64,000 nt of DNA, taken from positions 7,325,207 through 7,389,206 of the forward strand of contig OZ234496.1 in NCBI GenBank assembly GCA_965153455.1, in the 5' to 3' direction. Position numbers and translations under genes: made by a program. This DNA comes from Sphagnum compactum (Eukaryota; Bryophyta; Sphagnopsida; Sphagnales). How positions within the stretch are numbered: position 1 is the first letter of the stretch; each line of letters opens with the position of its first letter. The notes beneath the pieces are model-generated. The model was given only the letters and a program-made list of their open reading frames with translations, had not been told where the DNA came from and made no database searches. Shown one piece after another: positions 25,428-37,600 of this stretch.

Positions 25428-25630
25428 TACTATAGTACAGTGGTAGCTTCAACACATATATGTCTAATAATTATTTAATTACGGTAAAAAAAATACTTTT
25501 ATAATAAAATATTCAAAAATTCTTTAATTTTCACCCCAAAATTTTGGTTTCTGATTTATTTTTTTACTGAAAATTTCAACACTTTTGAAAATAATATATT
25601 TAGTGTCCAAGTTACCAAGGTACTACAATA
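25428..25630. mobile_element. MITE-like element 5 (TIR type)
   Basis: The left end TACTATAGTACAGTGGTAGC and the reverse complement of the right end, TATTGTAGTACCTTGGTAAC, match at 15 of 20 positions over 203 bp. The internal TCTAATAATTATTTAATTA phrase resembles the family. It lies outside the D duplication, so it is an independent insertion. Confidence 0.65.
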
Positions 25631-28299
25631 TAAATAGGTTTCCATTATAACATCTTTGTTCCCATCATTGCTTCATGTTTATTAAGCCCCTTTGGGATAG
25701 GGAGGTATGAAGTTAAATACTTTGTAATGAGTTTTGTTTAGGCTTATTTTTTCCACATTGAACAATTGTGCATAAAACTACATAATTTTCAATTTTGCAT
25801 ACAACCATGTTGTTCTATCTGTTTAAAAAAGTAGAACAAATAAAATTAACATTTTTTTTTCTTTGCATGCTTATGTTGTCCCATCACTTCTTTTGGTAGA
25901 AGATACCTACTACTAGGAGAGTTTTTAACATTGTGTAAACATAATGTTATTTTTTATTTAATGTCGAGCTATATGGTCAAACTATTCAAACCTTGTGGTG
26001 AAACATAATGTGCCACATTGACACCTAAACAATGTTCTTTATGAAATATTAACATCTTTGAGGGACTATTATATCCATGTCACCATTGGCATCAATTTTG
26101 ACCTTAAATTACTTTATTCAAACAATGTTAGTTTGAGGTTTCTTTTTCTATAGTTGTGTTCATGACTACTGTTGTAGCTTTTATGTTATTGTTGTTGTGT
26201 TTACATTGCATGGATTTTTGGATTTTAGGCTTTAGGTTTATTTTGAAATTGTCAATGCAAAACAACATTTCTGTTTTGCATAGGTCCTCATTGTCATTGT
26301 TGTTGTTTTTTCGTTGAATAGAAGCATATATCGTAATAAAATGCACAATTTTTTTTATAAATTTGTTAATTACAATGATTTTCTCATTGTTAACAAAACT
26401 TTGATTTTTCAATACATGCAAATTTCCATAGTTGACTTAATTTTTAATCTTAAGTTTCTAGTATTATTTATGTTTAGTTGCATGTATCATTACAAAATTT
26501 GTTGTGATGCCCATGGATAATTATGTTCATCATTGCCTTAATTCCATGTCTCAAATTAGTTCCACTTGATATTACAAATTGTTTTGTTTTCACAAACTAT
26601 TACGAATCAAACTTGTGACCATTCATTTTATGACGATCGTATGTGTTTTTTATGTGTCAAAATCAACATTTTAGACACAACCATTGTAATCATAAAAGGA
26701 TTTCATGGTCATTGCATTAGCCATGTTTCCCAAGTCACGTACAATGTCTTGTTTTTATCACTAATGACATTCATGATATCATAGACCCATCATAGGTTGT
26801 GGTTAATGACTTCATAGATGGGTTTCATAAATAAATTAATACTTCTTAGTTATGCACAGTAGACTTATCAACACAAGTTTTCAATCTCCATTAAGCACAC
26901 ATGCCAATATTCTTGTTTGGCAAAATTTCAAATGATTTAAAAATATTGGGTGTACAAAATTCAAATGTGACCATTTGTCTTTTGTATCATCTATTGTTCA
27001 AGATTTGTTGTTAAAAGATGACAAGCATATGAATTATTATGTGAGGTTGAAAGATGTCCACATGTGGTTTGCCCATTGTTTTGTATAAAATGATTTTCTA
27101 TGTTTTATGTTGTTTCCTTCCTTCTTTAGATTCTCTTATATTTCTTTGTTTTGAATAATTAAAAAATTCTAAGGCATCTTTGGGGCCTAAGGTCTTTAAA
27201 TAATTTAGAAGGAGTTTTGATTAATCAATAGGTTTATGTTTGTTATTTTTCAATTGCATCATGGCCCATTGACCCACTAATCTAGGGATTTGAACATTTG
27301 TGACTTTGACATTTTATGCTTTTAAGTTTTCACTTGTGTAATCGCTAAGGTTTCCTTTAAGTATTTTGGCTTGTGTCAACATTGGTAGCATTATTTTGCA
27401 ACAAAATTTGAAGTTAATTTTACATCTTCTAACCTTAGTTCATATTTATATCCCCTTGCAATATTTCAATTTAGGTTTTTAAATAAATTAAAAATGTTTG
27501 CACCATTACATTTGATCCATTATTTTTTGACATGAAATTTCGGATGATCATTGAGCTCCCATTATTTCCCATTTGGGTCTAGGTGCAACCACTTAGTTAA
27601 TGAGTAGGTTTGCAATCCCACATGTTATTTATTGTTTTAATGCTTTTGGAATCAAATTTGGATTCCTTTAGACATTGATGGTTAGTCTTGGATAATGTGT
27701 TTGCAATCAACCCATTTATTTATTGGGTGTTCATGTATTCACCTCCTTTAACACACAAGTAATAAATGTATGAATACACATGATTTGGGCATATGCTTTT
27801 GCTTCCACACCAATGGACAAGGAGAAATTTTCTATCAATCGATTATGAGTTGTCAACTTGGAAAACCATTCAGTCGAAGGGGTAAATGTTTCAATTGCCA
27901 CCTATTGTAAAGCATGAACATCTTCCATAAGGCTTTACAAGACTATAAGGAACTAAGAGATGTGTGTAATTTATTGATTATATTTAGATATTTTTTGGGA
28001 ATGCTTGTAATTTTTTAGTTGTTATTTTTTATTTTGATCTTTTGACTTTGAATTCAAAGAAGGTGGTTTATTGTCTTTCCTTCAAGTTTAAAATAATTTA
28101 CAAGATTTCATTCATTGTTTTCGTCATCATTTCAACATCCAATTTTCATACATGTATCAATTTACATATTTCATTATTTAAGATTTTATAGCATTACCCT
28201 TGCACTAGTTGTTTTTTGAACTTCTAATGTAAACTCAAGCTTGACACCTCTAAACTTTAGAAAGAACTTGGAATTACAATTTTGTGAACAATTCATTTC

Positions 28300-28625
28300 C
28301 CTTTTCTTAGACTTTGAATTAGTTTTTTGGGCAAATGATTTGGCTAGCATGTAATTAATTGTCGATACTTCTCGTACATTGTTCCCCCCACAATTGATTT
28401 CAATGTGCTTTAAGAATTGAATCAACTTTTCGAGCAAATGACCTAGCTAACATGTAATTGTCAATTTTCCCCCATAAATTATTCCACACAAAATTGATTT
28501 TCATGAGATTTAAGATTTGAATTATTTTTTGACCAAATGACTTAGCTATTATGCAATTAACTATCACTTCTCCCCATACACTATTCCACACAAAATTCAT
28601 TTCCATGAGGTTTAAGAACAAATTT
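28300..28625. repeat. Tandem repeat, unit about 100 bp, three copies
   Basis: The phrase CAAATGA followed by T/CTTGGCTAGC-like sequence occurs at about 28,332, 28,435 and 28,534 (spacings 103 and 100). Each copy is followed by TGTAATT or TGCAATT and a T/CCCCCATA-like stretch leading to CAATTGATTT or a relative. Confidence 0.75.
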
Positions 28626-29580
28626 AGATTTTCCCAACATCAACATTCCAATTTGTTTGTAATGTGCATTTGTTGACATCAAACTTTTTAAGATGGGTTA
28701 AGTAAGTTTAAAAATATCATCATCATCACATTGGAATGATAATTATTATTTAGGTATTAAAAATTTTCATAAGTTACAATTTAAATACAAGAAGAATGGA
28801 GTCATCAAAGTCAACATTTAGGAAATTAACTTTTCATTCTAATAAACTTAAGTCTTTGGTTGCTTCCATAGATGACCAAACAAATTTTCAAATATTTGCA
28901 TTAACAAGTTAACTTGGGACACTAGAGGTTCTAAGGTCTTTCTTTCTCAATCATCAACACATCTATCAAACAATGAGTATCAATTCTTCTTCAAAGATCC
29001 AAACTTCATCCATTAAAAAAATCATAACCACCAAATTTCCATTATTTCCTATGACATCTAATTTGTCACATGTTATTGGTTGTTGAAATAAACTTAAGTT
29101 TGCAACTAAATGAAAACCTAGGTTGGTTTTTGACCTAGGATTCAATCCATTCCTATCTTCCTTTCTATTTCATCTTTCTTGTTGCATTCACTTGTAGGAA
29201 AAGAGATTTTTAGGGTTACATTTTGCACATCATTACGACTTATGAAATGGGGGCACCATTAGACGTCTTTGCAATTTTGACATAATTTGAAAACAAAAGA
29301 TCTTTAGTTTCACATTACTATAACAAGGATTTAAATTTTTCTTTGTTCTTCATATTAGATTTAAAAATGTATGCAAGGTTTTCCAATGCATAGACAAATG
29401 ACAAACACAAAACATATGAAGTGGTGCCAAAACCAATTTTTTTTGAGGGCATCCATCATTGTGAAAGGTTGTAAAAACATTCTTGTGCCATGGCAAATAT
29501 GAAGGTTTTTTGCAATTCAACAAGCTAGAATTTGGTTCTAGCAATAGATTCAATAGCCTTGGTTGTACTATAATTATTCG

Positions 29581-30450
29581 ATTCTGAAATTTGTAAAGAA
29601 CTAAAATCGCTAGTTATTTAAAAAATCAACCAACTATGCAATACTAGTCTTGACATGAACATTCATTATAAGGGAAGATATGTTATCATATGCTGATTTT
29701 TTTGGATCATTAATGTGTCTACATAGAAAGATATTGTAGCTTGAAACTACAATTCTTTACCTATAAAATCTAGTCATTTTGGTGACTTGCTTAACTTGCT
29801 TCAATGTTTCAAACTTATTCTCATGGTATAAACCATGTTGTAATTGAGCAAGTTCATTTAAGGGTCAAAGTAATGAACATGGCTCAATCCAAGATATTGC
29901 ATATTTTAATAACATTGTTGAAACATATTGCAGTAGAACTAAGCAAGAAAACTCATTGTTAAGGTTGGCACTAAAATTTGAAATTTGGACCTCCTACTTT
30001 CTTACTAGTCTTAAGGTAAAAACTGATGTTACACCAATTTGTAGCAATCTTAAGTAGGACTTTATGACTCCATAACAAAGTGCATCATCAATTTTCATTC
30101 AAAAAAAATTTAATGGGGTTGCAAAAATGCAGCATCCATTTATAGTAGCATCCCAATTAAGAGCCTACCTCCTAATAAGGAATATTATTAAATTTTAAAA
30201 CATAAGGTTGTTGGAGTTTTTAGTTTTTTAATATTGTGAGGTCTTGCTCTTGGTTAATAAGAAGATTCATCTCACATTAATACATATCATCAACTTTTGG
30301 TGACAATGCTTTATATTATTTTATAACCTCTCAATTTGTTGGAGTTCACATTTTTACAATTTAGTCACATTGATATTTAATTTATATTTTTTCCATTTTT
30401 TTTATGAATGCAAACTTGCCGATTTTTGGGGTAGGAGAATTAAATGGTGT
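29581..30450. repeat. Segment D2, right part (homologous to D1 7,240-8,060)
   Basis: Homology with D1 resumes at TGAAATTTGTAAAGAACTAA and continues through the phrases GACATGAACATTCATT (7,316 and 29,653) and CTTGCTTAACATGCTTCAATG (7,461) against CTTGCTTAACTTGCTTCAAT (29,785). It ends at about 30,430-30,450, shortly before the ankyrin gene. Confidence 0.75.
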
Positions 30451-30803
30451 ACAGTTGTACAAAAAAGTAGTTAAAGAGTTTGCATTTGTACATTTCGTAT
30501 TCAGTTGAAAAAAATTAAATATGAAAAAGCAAGTTTAACATTTCAATGAAGTTAACCAACTTTACATCACAATTTTAAAGTAACAACAATTGTTATGCCA
30601 AATTTTAGATGCGAATTTTCTAAATGCTAAACATATTGTAGAAAATTGTCCACTTGTGGAAAGGTTGATGACAATACGCAATATGTCTTACCAAAATATT
30701 CATCACATTACAAAAGGTACCAACGTACTTATGGAAAAGTCTAATATGAACATATAACGTTTGCAGTATTCCACTCCCAGTCCATAGAAAAATTGACAAA
30801 TAG

Positions 30804-32687
30804 TCACTCAAGTTCCATTTCCTCCACCATTTGGACTACTATCTTATAGAATCTCCTACCGATTGGATTTGATATGGAAATCTGCGGTCCATTTGGAATT
30901 AGATTAAAATAAAACTGGACTAGAACTTTGAGCACTGCAGGTTGACTTGCTAGAAGTACTATCAACACACCTATGCCAACTGTGGCTTGCATAACAGTGG
31001 TATAGCTGTGAATTGGAGGTAACACTGCAAAGCCAGCACTTGCAAATGCACCCATCACACATATAACAGAATAAGTCAAAAGGCCATAAGCTACATTAAG
31101 GTACCACCGCAAAGACCGCACCACTCTTCCAATATATGTGCTTTTCATTGGAGGCCGTGCAGCACCGGCTCCCACCAGGAGGGTCGCAATAGCAAAGAAG
31201 AAGGACAAGGAGTTGAAAAACCAAAATGTTTTCATGAGTGAATGACCTTCAACAGAAACAAATGATGGGTACATGCCAGACGGGGTTGGGGCTCCCGCAT
31301 CAAGGCCTGCACTTCCAAAGAACGGAGAATAGCCTAAAGGCGGTTGGACACATCCGGCAAATGTCACACTTGCAATCAAAGCAGCCCCAACAAGAATAGC
31401 ATTTGCTGCATCAACATGCAACTGCCTGTCCCTGTACAACCTCTGCACATCCTTTTCAACCTCAGGTATATCCGTTAAAATCTTCACTATTTCATCCATC
31501 TTCATCTCCGTTGCAATTTGAAGAGATGTTAATCCTACGCAGTTTTCAATCGTAACTCCTAGGCGTCCTTTTGGGTCATCACATAAGGCCTTCACGACAC
31601 TTATGTGGCCATATAATGAAGCCAACTGCAGTGGAGTGAAATTAACTACGGACATACGAACTCCACCCACCATGCCGGTTTCAGAAACATATGACCTTCT
31701 ATCCACAATTAGGGATTCATCCACAATAATGGGGTGGGATTCATTCACATTGAATTTTTTTTCCTTGTAGAGAAGTATTGCGTTGACGACATCAGCATAC
31801 CCCATTTTCGCAGCCCAATGAAGAGGTGCAGAGCATTTCTCACTTAGTCTCTTACATGGTAAAAGAGCGTTTACCATTTCTACATTCCCCAATTTCGCAG
31901 CTAAATTAAGAGGCGATAATCGGTCTCTGAAAGCGTAGTAATACAAGCAGCCAGACTTACGAAATGTTCTTTGAATAAGCTCTCCAACCTCTCTCAAATG
32001 AATTTCATCAAAATCCACGATGGGACTTCGTCTGTTCACATTGAATTCCTCTAGTTCGGTGAGGCGCTTCGCCAATTCGACATACCCGAACTCGACAGCA
32101 ATTGTCACGACCCGGTACAAGAGTTCACCATCACCTTCGTCTCTCCAGTGTATCAGAGCCATCACCATGTGCACAAAATTACATGTCGCAGCCCAGCACG
32201 CAGTCTTTAGGCGACGAACTTCTGGCAAATTCAGTTCCAAATAGTCGGTTAGATCTGCATCTTTCGCAAGCTCCATCACCAGGAACTTCTCTATCCGTGT
32301 GTTGTTTGTTGCTTCTCCTAACGCCTTCTCGTATACCCGACCTCGAGCCAGCATATCAGGCGATTCAGGCCCCAGTCTCGCCTTTCCATTCACTAGCTCT
32401 TGCAAAGTGTATTTTGCAAAGTCTCCTTGTTCTTCATTTGCACCATCTGTGATATTGTCGAGAGTGGAGTCGAGATGTGCTCTTAAGTCGGCCTCACAGG
32501 CATCATCACATATCGCCTGAAGCAACTGTCTTTGAGCAAGATTAAACAGGTGAAGTTGTCCAAATAGCTTGTCATAGTTGCTTACTATGGCGTGAAGATA
32601 CCCATCCATGAATGTAGAGTCACAGTTACTCAGTATGGCAAGAAGATACGCATCGGCTATATACGTGTCTTCACTATTTGATGCCAT
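30804..32687 (-). CDS. Ankyrin-repeat protein with C-terminal PGG-type membrane domain
   Basis: This is an uninterrupted 627-codon frame with no intron. Residues 1-250 are helical and not recognised in detail. Ankyrin repeats follow at about 257-286 (LSPLNLAAKLGNVEMVNALL), 287-315 (APLHWAAKMGYADVVNAILL), 349-372 (TPLQLASLYGHISVVKAL) and 383-406. Residues 425-510 form the PGG-type domain, though the usual Pro-Gly-Gly reads PPLG at about 449. Four likely membrane spans lie near 427-447, 487-507, 530-555 and 567-590. In plants this family includes ACD6-like and ITN1-like membrane proteins acting in immunity and stress. The specific role here is unknown. The start is supported by an AAGGATGGC context. 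The intact frame contrasts with the decayed surroundings. A TTTTAAAA at 32,785-32,792 could be a core promoter element (weak). Confidence 0.92.
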   Translation of the reverse strand: MASNSEDTYIADAYLLAILSNCDSTFMDGYLHAIVSNYDKLFGQLHLFNLAQRQLLQAICDDACEADLRAHLDSTLDNITDGANEEQGDFAKYTLQELVNGKARLGPESPDMLARGRVYEKALGEATNNTRIEKFLVMELAKDADLTDYLELNLPEVRRLKTACWAATCNFVHMVMALIHWRDEGDGELLYRVVTIAVEFGYVELAKRLTELEEFNVNRRSPIVDFDEIHLREVGELIQRTFRKSGCLYYYAFRDRLSPLNLAAKLGNVEMVNALLPCKRLSEKCSAPLHWAAKMGYADVVNAILLYKEKKFNVNESHPIIVDESLIVDRRSYVSETGMVGGVRMSVVNFTPLQLASLYGHISVVKALCDDPKGRLGVTIENCVGLTSLQIATEMKMDEIVKILTDIPEVEKDVQRLYRDRQLHVDAANAILVGAALIASVTFAGCVQPPLGYSPFFGSAGLDAGAPTPSGMYPSFVSVEGHSLMKTFWFFNSLSFFFAIATLLVGAGAARPPMKSTYIGRVVRSLRWYLNVAYGLLTYSVICVMGAFASAGFAVLPPIHSYTTVMQATVGIGVLIVLLASQPAVLKVLVQFYFNLIPNGPQISISNPIGRRFYKIVVQMVEEMELE

Positions 32688-32699
32688 CCTTCTTCAGAT

Positions 32700-33600
32700 C
32701 ACAACAAACCTCTCGAGCTTGAAGATGCCTGCCCACGGCCCACGTAACAACAAAATGTGTTCAGTAATACTTGCCCTTTCGATCTTTTAAAAGGCCAGTA
32801 TATCAAATCTAGAAATCGTTGCACAACAAAAATTCGAGTAAGAGGCCGCAAAACATAGTAATGTGCAGGCAAACAAATACGATCATCAACGAGTCATTTG
32901 ACAGAAATTTAACCTGTGCCTGCTCGCGAACCGCACACTCTACAGTAAAGCAACCGACAGAGCGGCAACAATTCGAAATATAATTCCGACTGAGGAGCAC
33001 GATGTTGGCATACTCTGCATTAACCACCCAAATGAGAAGCATTGCAGATTATGCAAACAATGAAAGAGTGGAAACATGAACAAGAGACCAAGAAAAATAC
33101 AGATCCTTCGATAGAAAATAAGAGCATCTAAATGCCTGTTGAAAGAGGATTTTTGCATCTGAAACAACAAACAAAAGAAGCATCGAGGACTTTGGAAGGC
33201 ACACAACAGCTAAAGCTACTGCAGCGAACAAAAACAGCACAGTTAAGAAACTCCAGCAATGCTCAAGAATGAAACCTGCAGAGCGAGAGGTTGCACCCAA
33301 AACACCTAATAACATTATACGGGTGAATATGGGCATTACTGCTTCAAAAATTCCCGGAATCAGAACAGCCACAACGGTCAAAGCCTTGAGGACTATTCGT
33401 CCTGCTCAAAAGCTTCACAACCTCCTGCTAACGAGAAGATTGGGGTTGATCTATGCACCGAACAAAACAAGTGATTGAAATTATGGGGGAGCTTCTGAAG
33501 CTAGAAAATCAATCTTGTGCATCCTCTAGGTATAAGAAAAACTTGCTGCCCTTATAGCTCAGACCCATTTCCTTACCTATGCACTGCATTATTATAGCTA
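32700..33600 (-). pseudogene. Hydrophobic protein relic, copy B1, or ankyrin gene upstream region
   Basis: Directly upstream of the ankyrin gene, DNA from about 33,000 to 33,590 is homologous to 34,120-34,680 and 460-1,000. The minus strand holds a 110-codon frame at 33,049-33,381 that reads as membrane-like (TVVAVLIPGIF, then LFLFAAVALAVVCL), followed by shorter frames at 32,940-33,206 and 32,809-33,042. Whether this is a decayed gene or merely the promoter and leader of the ankyrin gene cannot be settled from sequence alone. All three copies share the downstream phrase encoding IWVVNA. Confidence 0.35.
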
Positions 33601-34047
33601 AAATCCATTTCTTGAAATACCTACAATAGTGGTCATCTACCTACAGCAGCCAGCAAGAGCAGTAGCCATTAGTCGAAGTTCTCCGTTTATTTGTTGATTT
33701 GCTTGGCCCTTAATTTACTTTTATCCAGCAGTTTTGTTGATAAGACAAAGTTCTTGTTTCAACCCTTCTTTGCTCGCTTGGTACACCTACTCCCTGGTGT
33801 TGGTCCTGTTCTCTGCTTCCTTGTCAATGCACTACTTGTCACAGCGAAACTAGGGTTCGAATCGCCTGACAAGCTGGATTAGTTGCGGTACTTAAAAGGT
33901 CAGCAAATCAAATCAAGCCATTGTCGCACAACAAAAAAGTGAGAAAGAGGCTGCCAAAGAATGTAATATGCAGGCAACCAAACATGATCCTCAACGATTT
34001 ATATGACAAGAATTTCATTCGCAGCTGTTCAGAAACTCAACGCCCCA

Positions 34048-34680
34048 CTATAGAATAAAAAAAATGCCAGCAACTTGAAAAAGAAGGGCGACTGAGGAGC
34101 AGGATATCGGCGTTTTCTGCTGAGATTGCATTAACCACCCAAATTGCAGAATTTGAGTACTCTGCAAATGAGGAAAGAGTGAAACCGTGTATAGAATGAC
34201 CAAGAAAAATATAGGCCCTTCAACAGAAAAGAAGAGTATAGAGTACCTGATGAAGGAAAATCGTTGGCTTCTGTGACAACGAGCAAAAGAAACGTCCAAG
34301 ACTTGGAAAGGTACCCAAGAGCTTTTTAAGGAAGGAAAAAAAGACCTGAAGAAGTTGGTAATGCTATAGAATAGAACAAGCAGAGCTAGATGATGCACCC
34401 AGGACACCTACTTACATTAGACTAGTTAACAAGGACTTTAATACTTGAAAAAATCCCGAAATGGGAACAACCACCACTAAAGTCGTTCTCAGGACTATGC
34501 GTCACTCTCAGAAGCCTCACAATCCACTACTAAAGATAAGATTAGGGTACAAATGCACTCAATTCAACAAGCTGGTTCGATTTGACGAGCCAGCTTCTAA
34601 ATCTGAAAAGTCCGTCTTGGACATCTTGCAAACAGTAGAAAAACTTGCTGAGGTTTATAGCTCAAACCCATTTCCTTAGC
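34048..34680 (-). pseudogene. Hydrophobic protein relic, copy B2
   Basis: Homologous to 33,000-33,590 and 460-1,000. The minus strand is open for 119 codons (34,048-34,407), with the phrase LFYSITNFF shared with copy A and IWVVNA shared with copy B1 in another frame. Frames and stops differ from the other copies, so it is not a conserved protein now. Confidence 0.35.
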
Positions 34681-37600
34681 GATGTGTCAACAGGGAGAGC
34701 TTGTAATTAATAACTTTTTTGGATTCCGTGTGAATCCAAAAAAAATTGCCATCAAGAAAATTTGCCCTAAGCAAACATGAAATGGTTTGTTTAACAATGG
34801 GAAAATACAAAGATCCCCCTATTTCACACAGGTTTTTTTTTAATGGCGAATTTTCATCACTTGACGAAGAATGAAGGCCTGCAAACTGTCCAAAGCAGTT
34901 TTTTCGAAAAAAAGCGAAAGTTTGCCACATTTTGACGGGAAAAAAAAGTGGAACTCGCCATAATTAGAGCATTGGTTCTTTTATGTCACAAGTGTATAGT
35001 GGAGTTTGAAAAAAATCTACTTCTGTCTCTGATCTCTAGCCGAATTTGGGTGGTCGCCATGTTCAGCTACCTGGCAAAACTGAAAAAATAGCCTGATTTC
35101 ACAATGGGAAAATTAGAATAAAACATTGAAATATTCTACCCACACTTCCTTTGGAGAGTTTTGACTGTGTTTTGTTCATTCAACTTCAATTTGCTAGAGG
35201 TTTCCAGTCTTTTCCTTCTAGCGAATGCCAAAAAAAGTTTATTGGGATTTGTCAGGTACAATTGCAACTTGCACGTTTCTAAATTGCGAACTATTAGTCT
35301 ACCACTAGGGCAGAAGACCAGCAGGCTTGTAGCACCGTTTTCTTTTTTAGCGAATTATAGCAAAATTTCTACTTTTAAAAAACCCTGGCTACTAATTCAA
35401 ATGGAAAAAAGAGGAGGCTTTTCATTTGTAATCACCTATAAGCAATTGGAAATTGTTTTTTTTTGGGGAGGGTGTGGCGACAATTTTGTGTACTGTCTGC
35501 AGTATTAAGAGTTCATTCAAAGACTGTCATTGATCTGGCGAAATTTGTCTGAATCTGCGTAGGGATGCTCGCTACCCTAGTTCCAGCCTCCACCAGAAAA
35601 TTCAAAAAAAACATACTGGCTTGTAACTATTGGAAATGTGAGTGAAGATTAATAAAATCTAATTATGAGAAGAAAGTTTCACATGTGTGAAAATGAACAA
35701 TTCAAATTATAAGAAGAGAAATGTGAGAAGATCAGAGTTTCATAAAACGTTGCAAAAGTTCTTAGGTACCTACAGTATTGGTCATGTACCTACACACTAT
35801 ATCAGTCAATTGACGTAATAGCCATTACTCCAAGTGCACCATTTGTTTGTTAATTGGTTCATTTATCTTATTTACTTGTTTTCTTCGATTTTCAAGCACT
35901 TTTGTTGATGCTACAAAGTTTTTGTTTAATCCTTTTTTTTGTTTTTTTTTCTTGCCATTTTCCTTTCCTTGTCAAGTAGCAACTTGATATCATACTTCTT
36001 GATCGTGCTCTTTGTTACCTTTGATCCATTACTTGCAACTCACACACTTTTAAATTAACTGAACTAGCATGGGGACCAATGTCAAGACAAAAGCCAAATC
36101 CTCCCTTTTTCAAGTTTCTTACCAACATTATATTTAATTTATCTGTTCAGAGACTAAAAGAGGGTCCCCAAATCTAAATTTGACATTTCTTAAATTAAAT
36201 AGTCACTATCAGCAGTGATTTTTTAAAAATGTTATATAGAAAAGTGGTAGTTGGCTCCTTCCATCAGTTCAAAACAGACACTATGTGACAACCCCTATTT
36301 TTCCCTAAATATCTGGAAATGAGCATTATGTTGGCATTGGTGTGCAGTGACACTGTATTGTTGCAAGGTTTGACTAGTTTGACCTCAATTTTATATTAAA
36401 TACATCACAACATTATTTTTATTTCATGTCCTAAAGTGTGCAGATGGTAGGTATCCTCATTCTCCTCCCCAGAGCTTATGGGTTTGAAATTATTATGGGA
36501 CATCAAAACATGCTGAACTAAAAATTAAATTTTGTTGTTGTTTTACTTAGCAGAACAAGCACAATTGTGTTGTTCTATGCGATAAAACCGAGGTGCTATT
36601 CGGAACATCTTGACGAACGTATTTGGGAGCAGTTTGGGAACATGGGAATCCTTTGGGAGTCCAATGGGAACTGTCAAAATGGTGAAGGTACAATTGGAGT
36701 CGCTCGTTCATCTTGCCCAATCAATGAGGCCCACCAAAAATTTATGAATTATGGATTTACTCACACCTAATTAATAGCACCATCAATGCAATCTCATTAG
36801 CATGATCTTGGACAGGAAATGCACCTTGCAACCAGCTTGTCTGTCAGTTTTTATTTATCTGGGGGTACTCCATTTTCAACTATAGCCTTGCTAGTCGGCT
36901 TCAGTACTACTAAGGATATTACTAAAGGAACGCAAAATTCAGAAAATAACTAACGGCTGGCCTTAATGGTAACGAAATTCAAATACAGAGCAAGAATTGA
37001 TCATTGACGTTATGGTTTCTAAACAGGTTCAATGCCCTTCCTCGTGAGAGGTGAATAATGCTTTACGTTGGGAACGCCATCAACACATATTCAAATGCCT
37101 TGCATAGGATGGTCATAAGTTTCTTTTACCGTCTCATAATCAATCAAAGTTTTTCACCTTTGAGCAATGAATGAAAATGGTACCATCTCAATTTGAGACT
37201 AGAAACAAATCTTTTTTAAAAAACTCATCAGGTCAGTGTTGAATCCTTTCATATATCTCATGCTTTACTTTTCAATCATTGTCTGCAACCCATATTTCCC
37301 AACTCTAAAGTCATTTTCATGTAAGATTTATCTGTAAAGTTACTCTCCTCTTTTGAGCCTTTCTTTCATCCCCCAACCACTATTTCACCCAACCCTAATA
37401 TATGGTGCAATGAATATCCTGAGTTTTCATCAATTTCTTTTTATTCATCCCTTTGAATTTTCTTAAATTTTGAAAAAAATCAACAAATCATTCCTAGAAA
37501 TTTTACAAGGTCGTCTACTCAGTTTTTTTCACTGCTGGTACCTGTAGTGGAGGTGCTGGTTCTACACTCCCCTGCTCTAAACCCTACTAGATGTCCCTTG

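Larger units (their letters stand above)
24692..29580. repeat. 4.9-kb block interrupting segment D2
   Basis: Relative to D1, which is continuous at about 7,240, D2 has 4.9 kb of unrelated DNA here. It may be an inserted element, or DNA lost from D1. I see no terminal repeats, no clear target duplication and no transposase or reverse transcriptase. It holds a G-rich run at 24,834-24,850, one MITE-like element (25,428-25,630) and a 100-bp tandem triplication (28,300-28,625). Short open frames are not recognisable. Confidence 0.55.

Noticed and set aside
24692-29580. LTR retrotransposon as the cause of the D2 interruption
   Set aside because: No long direct repeats at the two ends, no TG...CA termini, and no gag or pol fragments could be seen.
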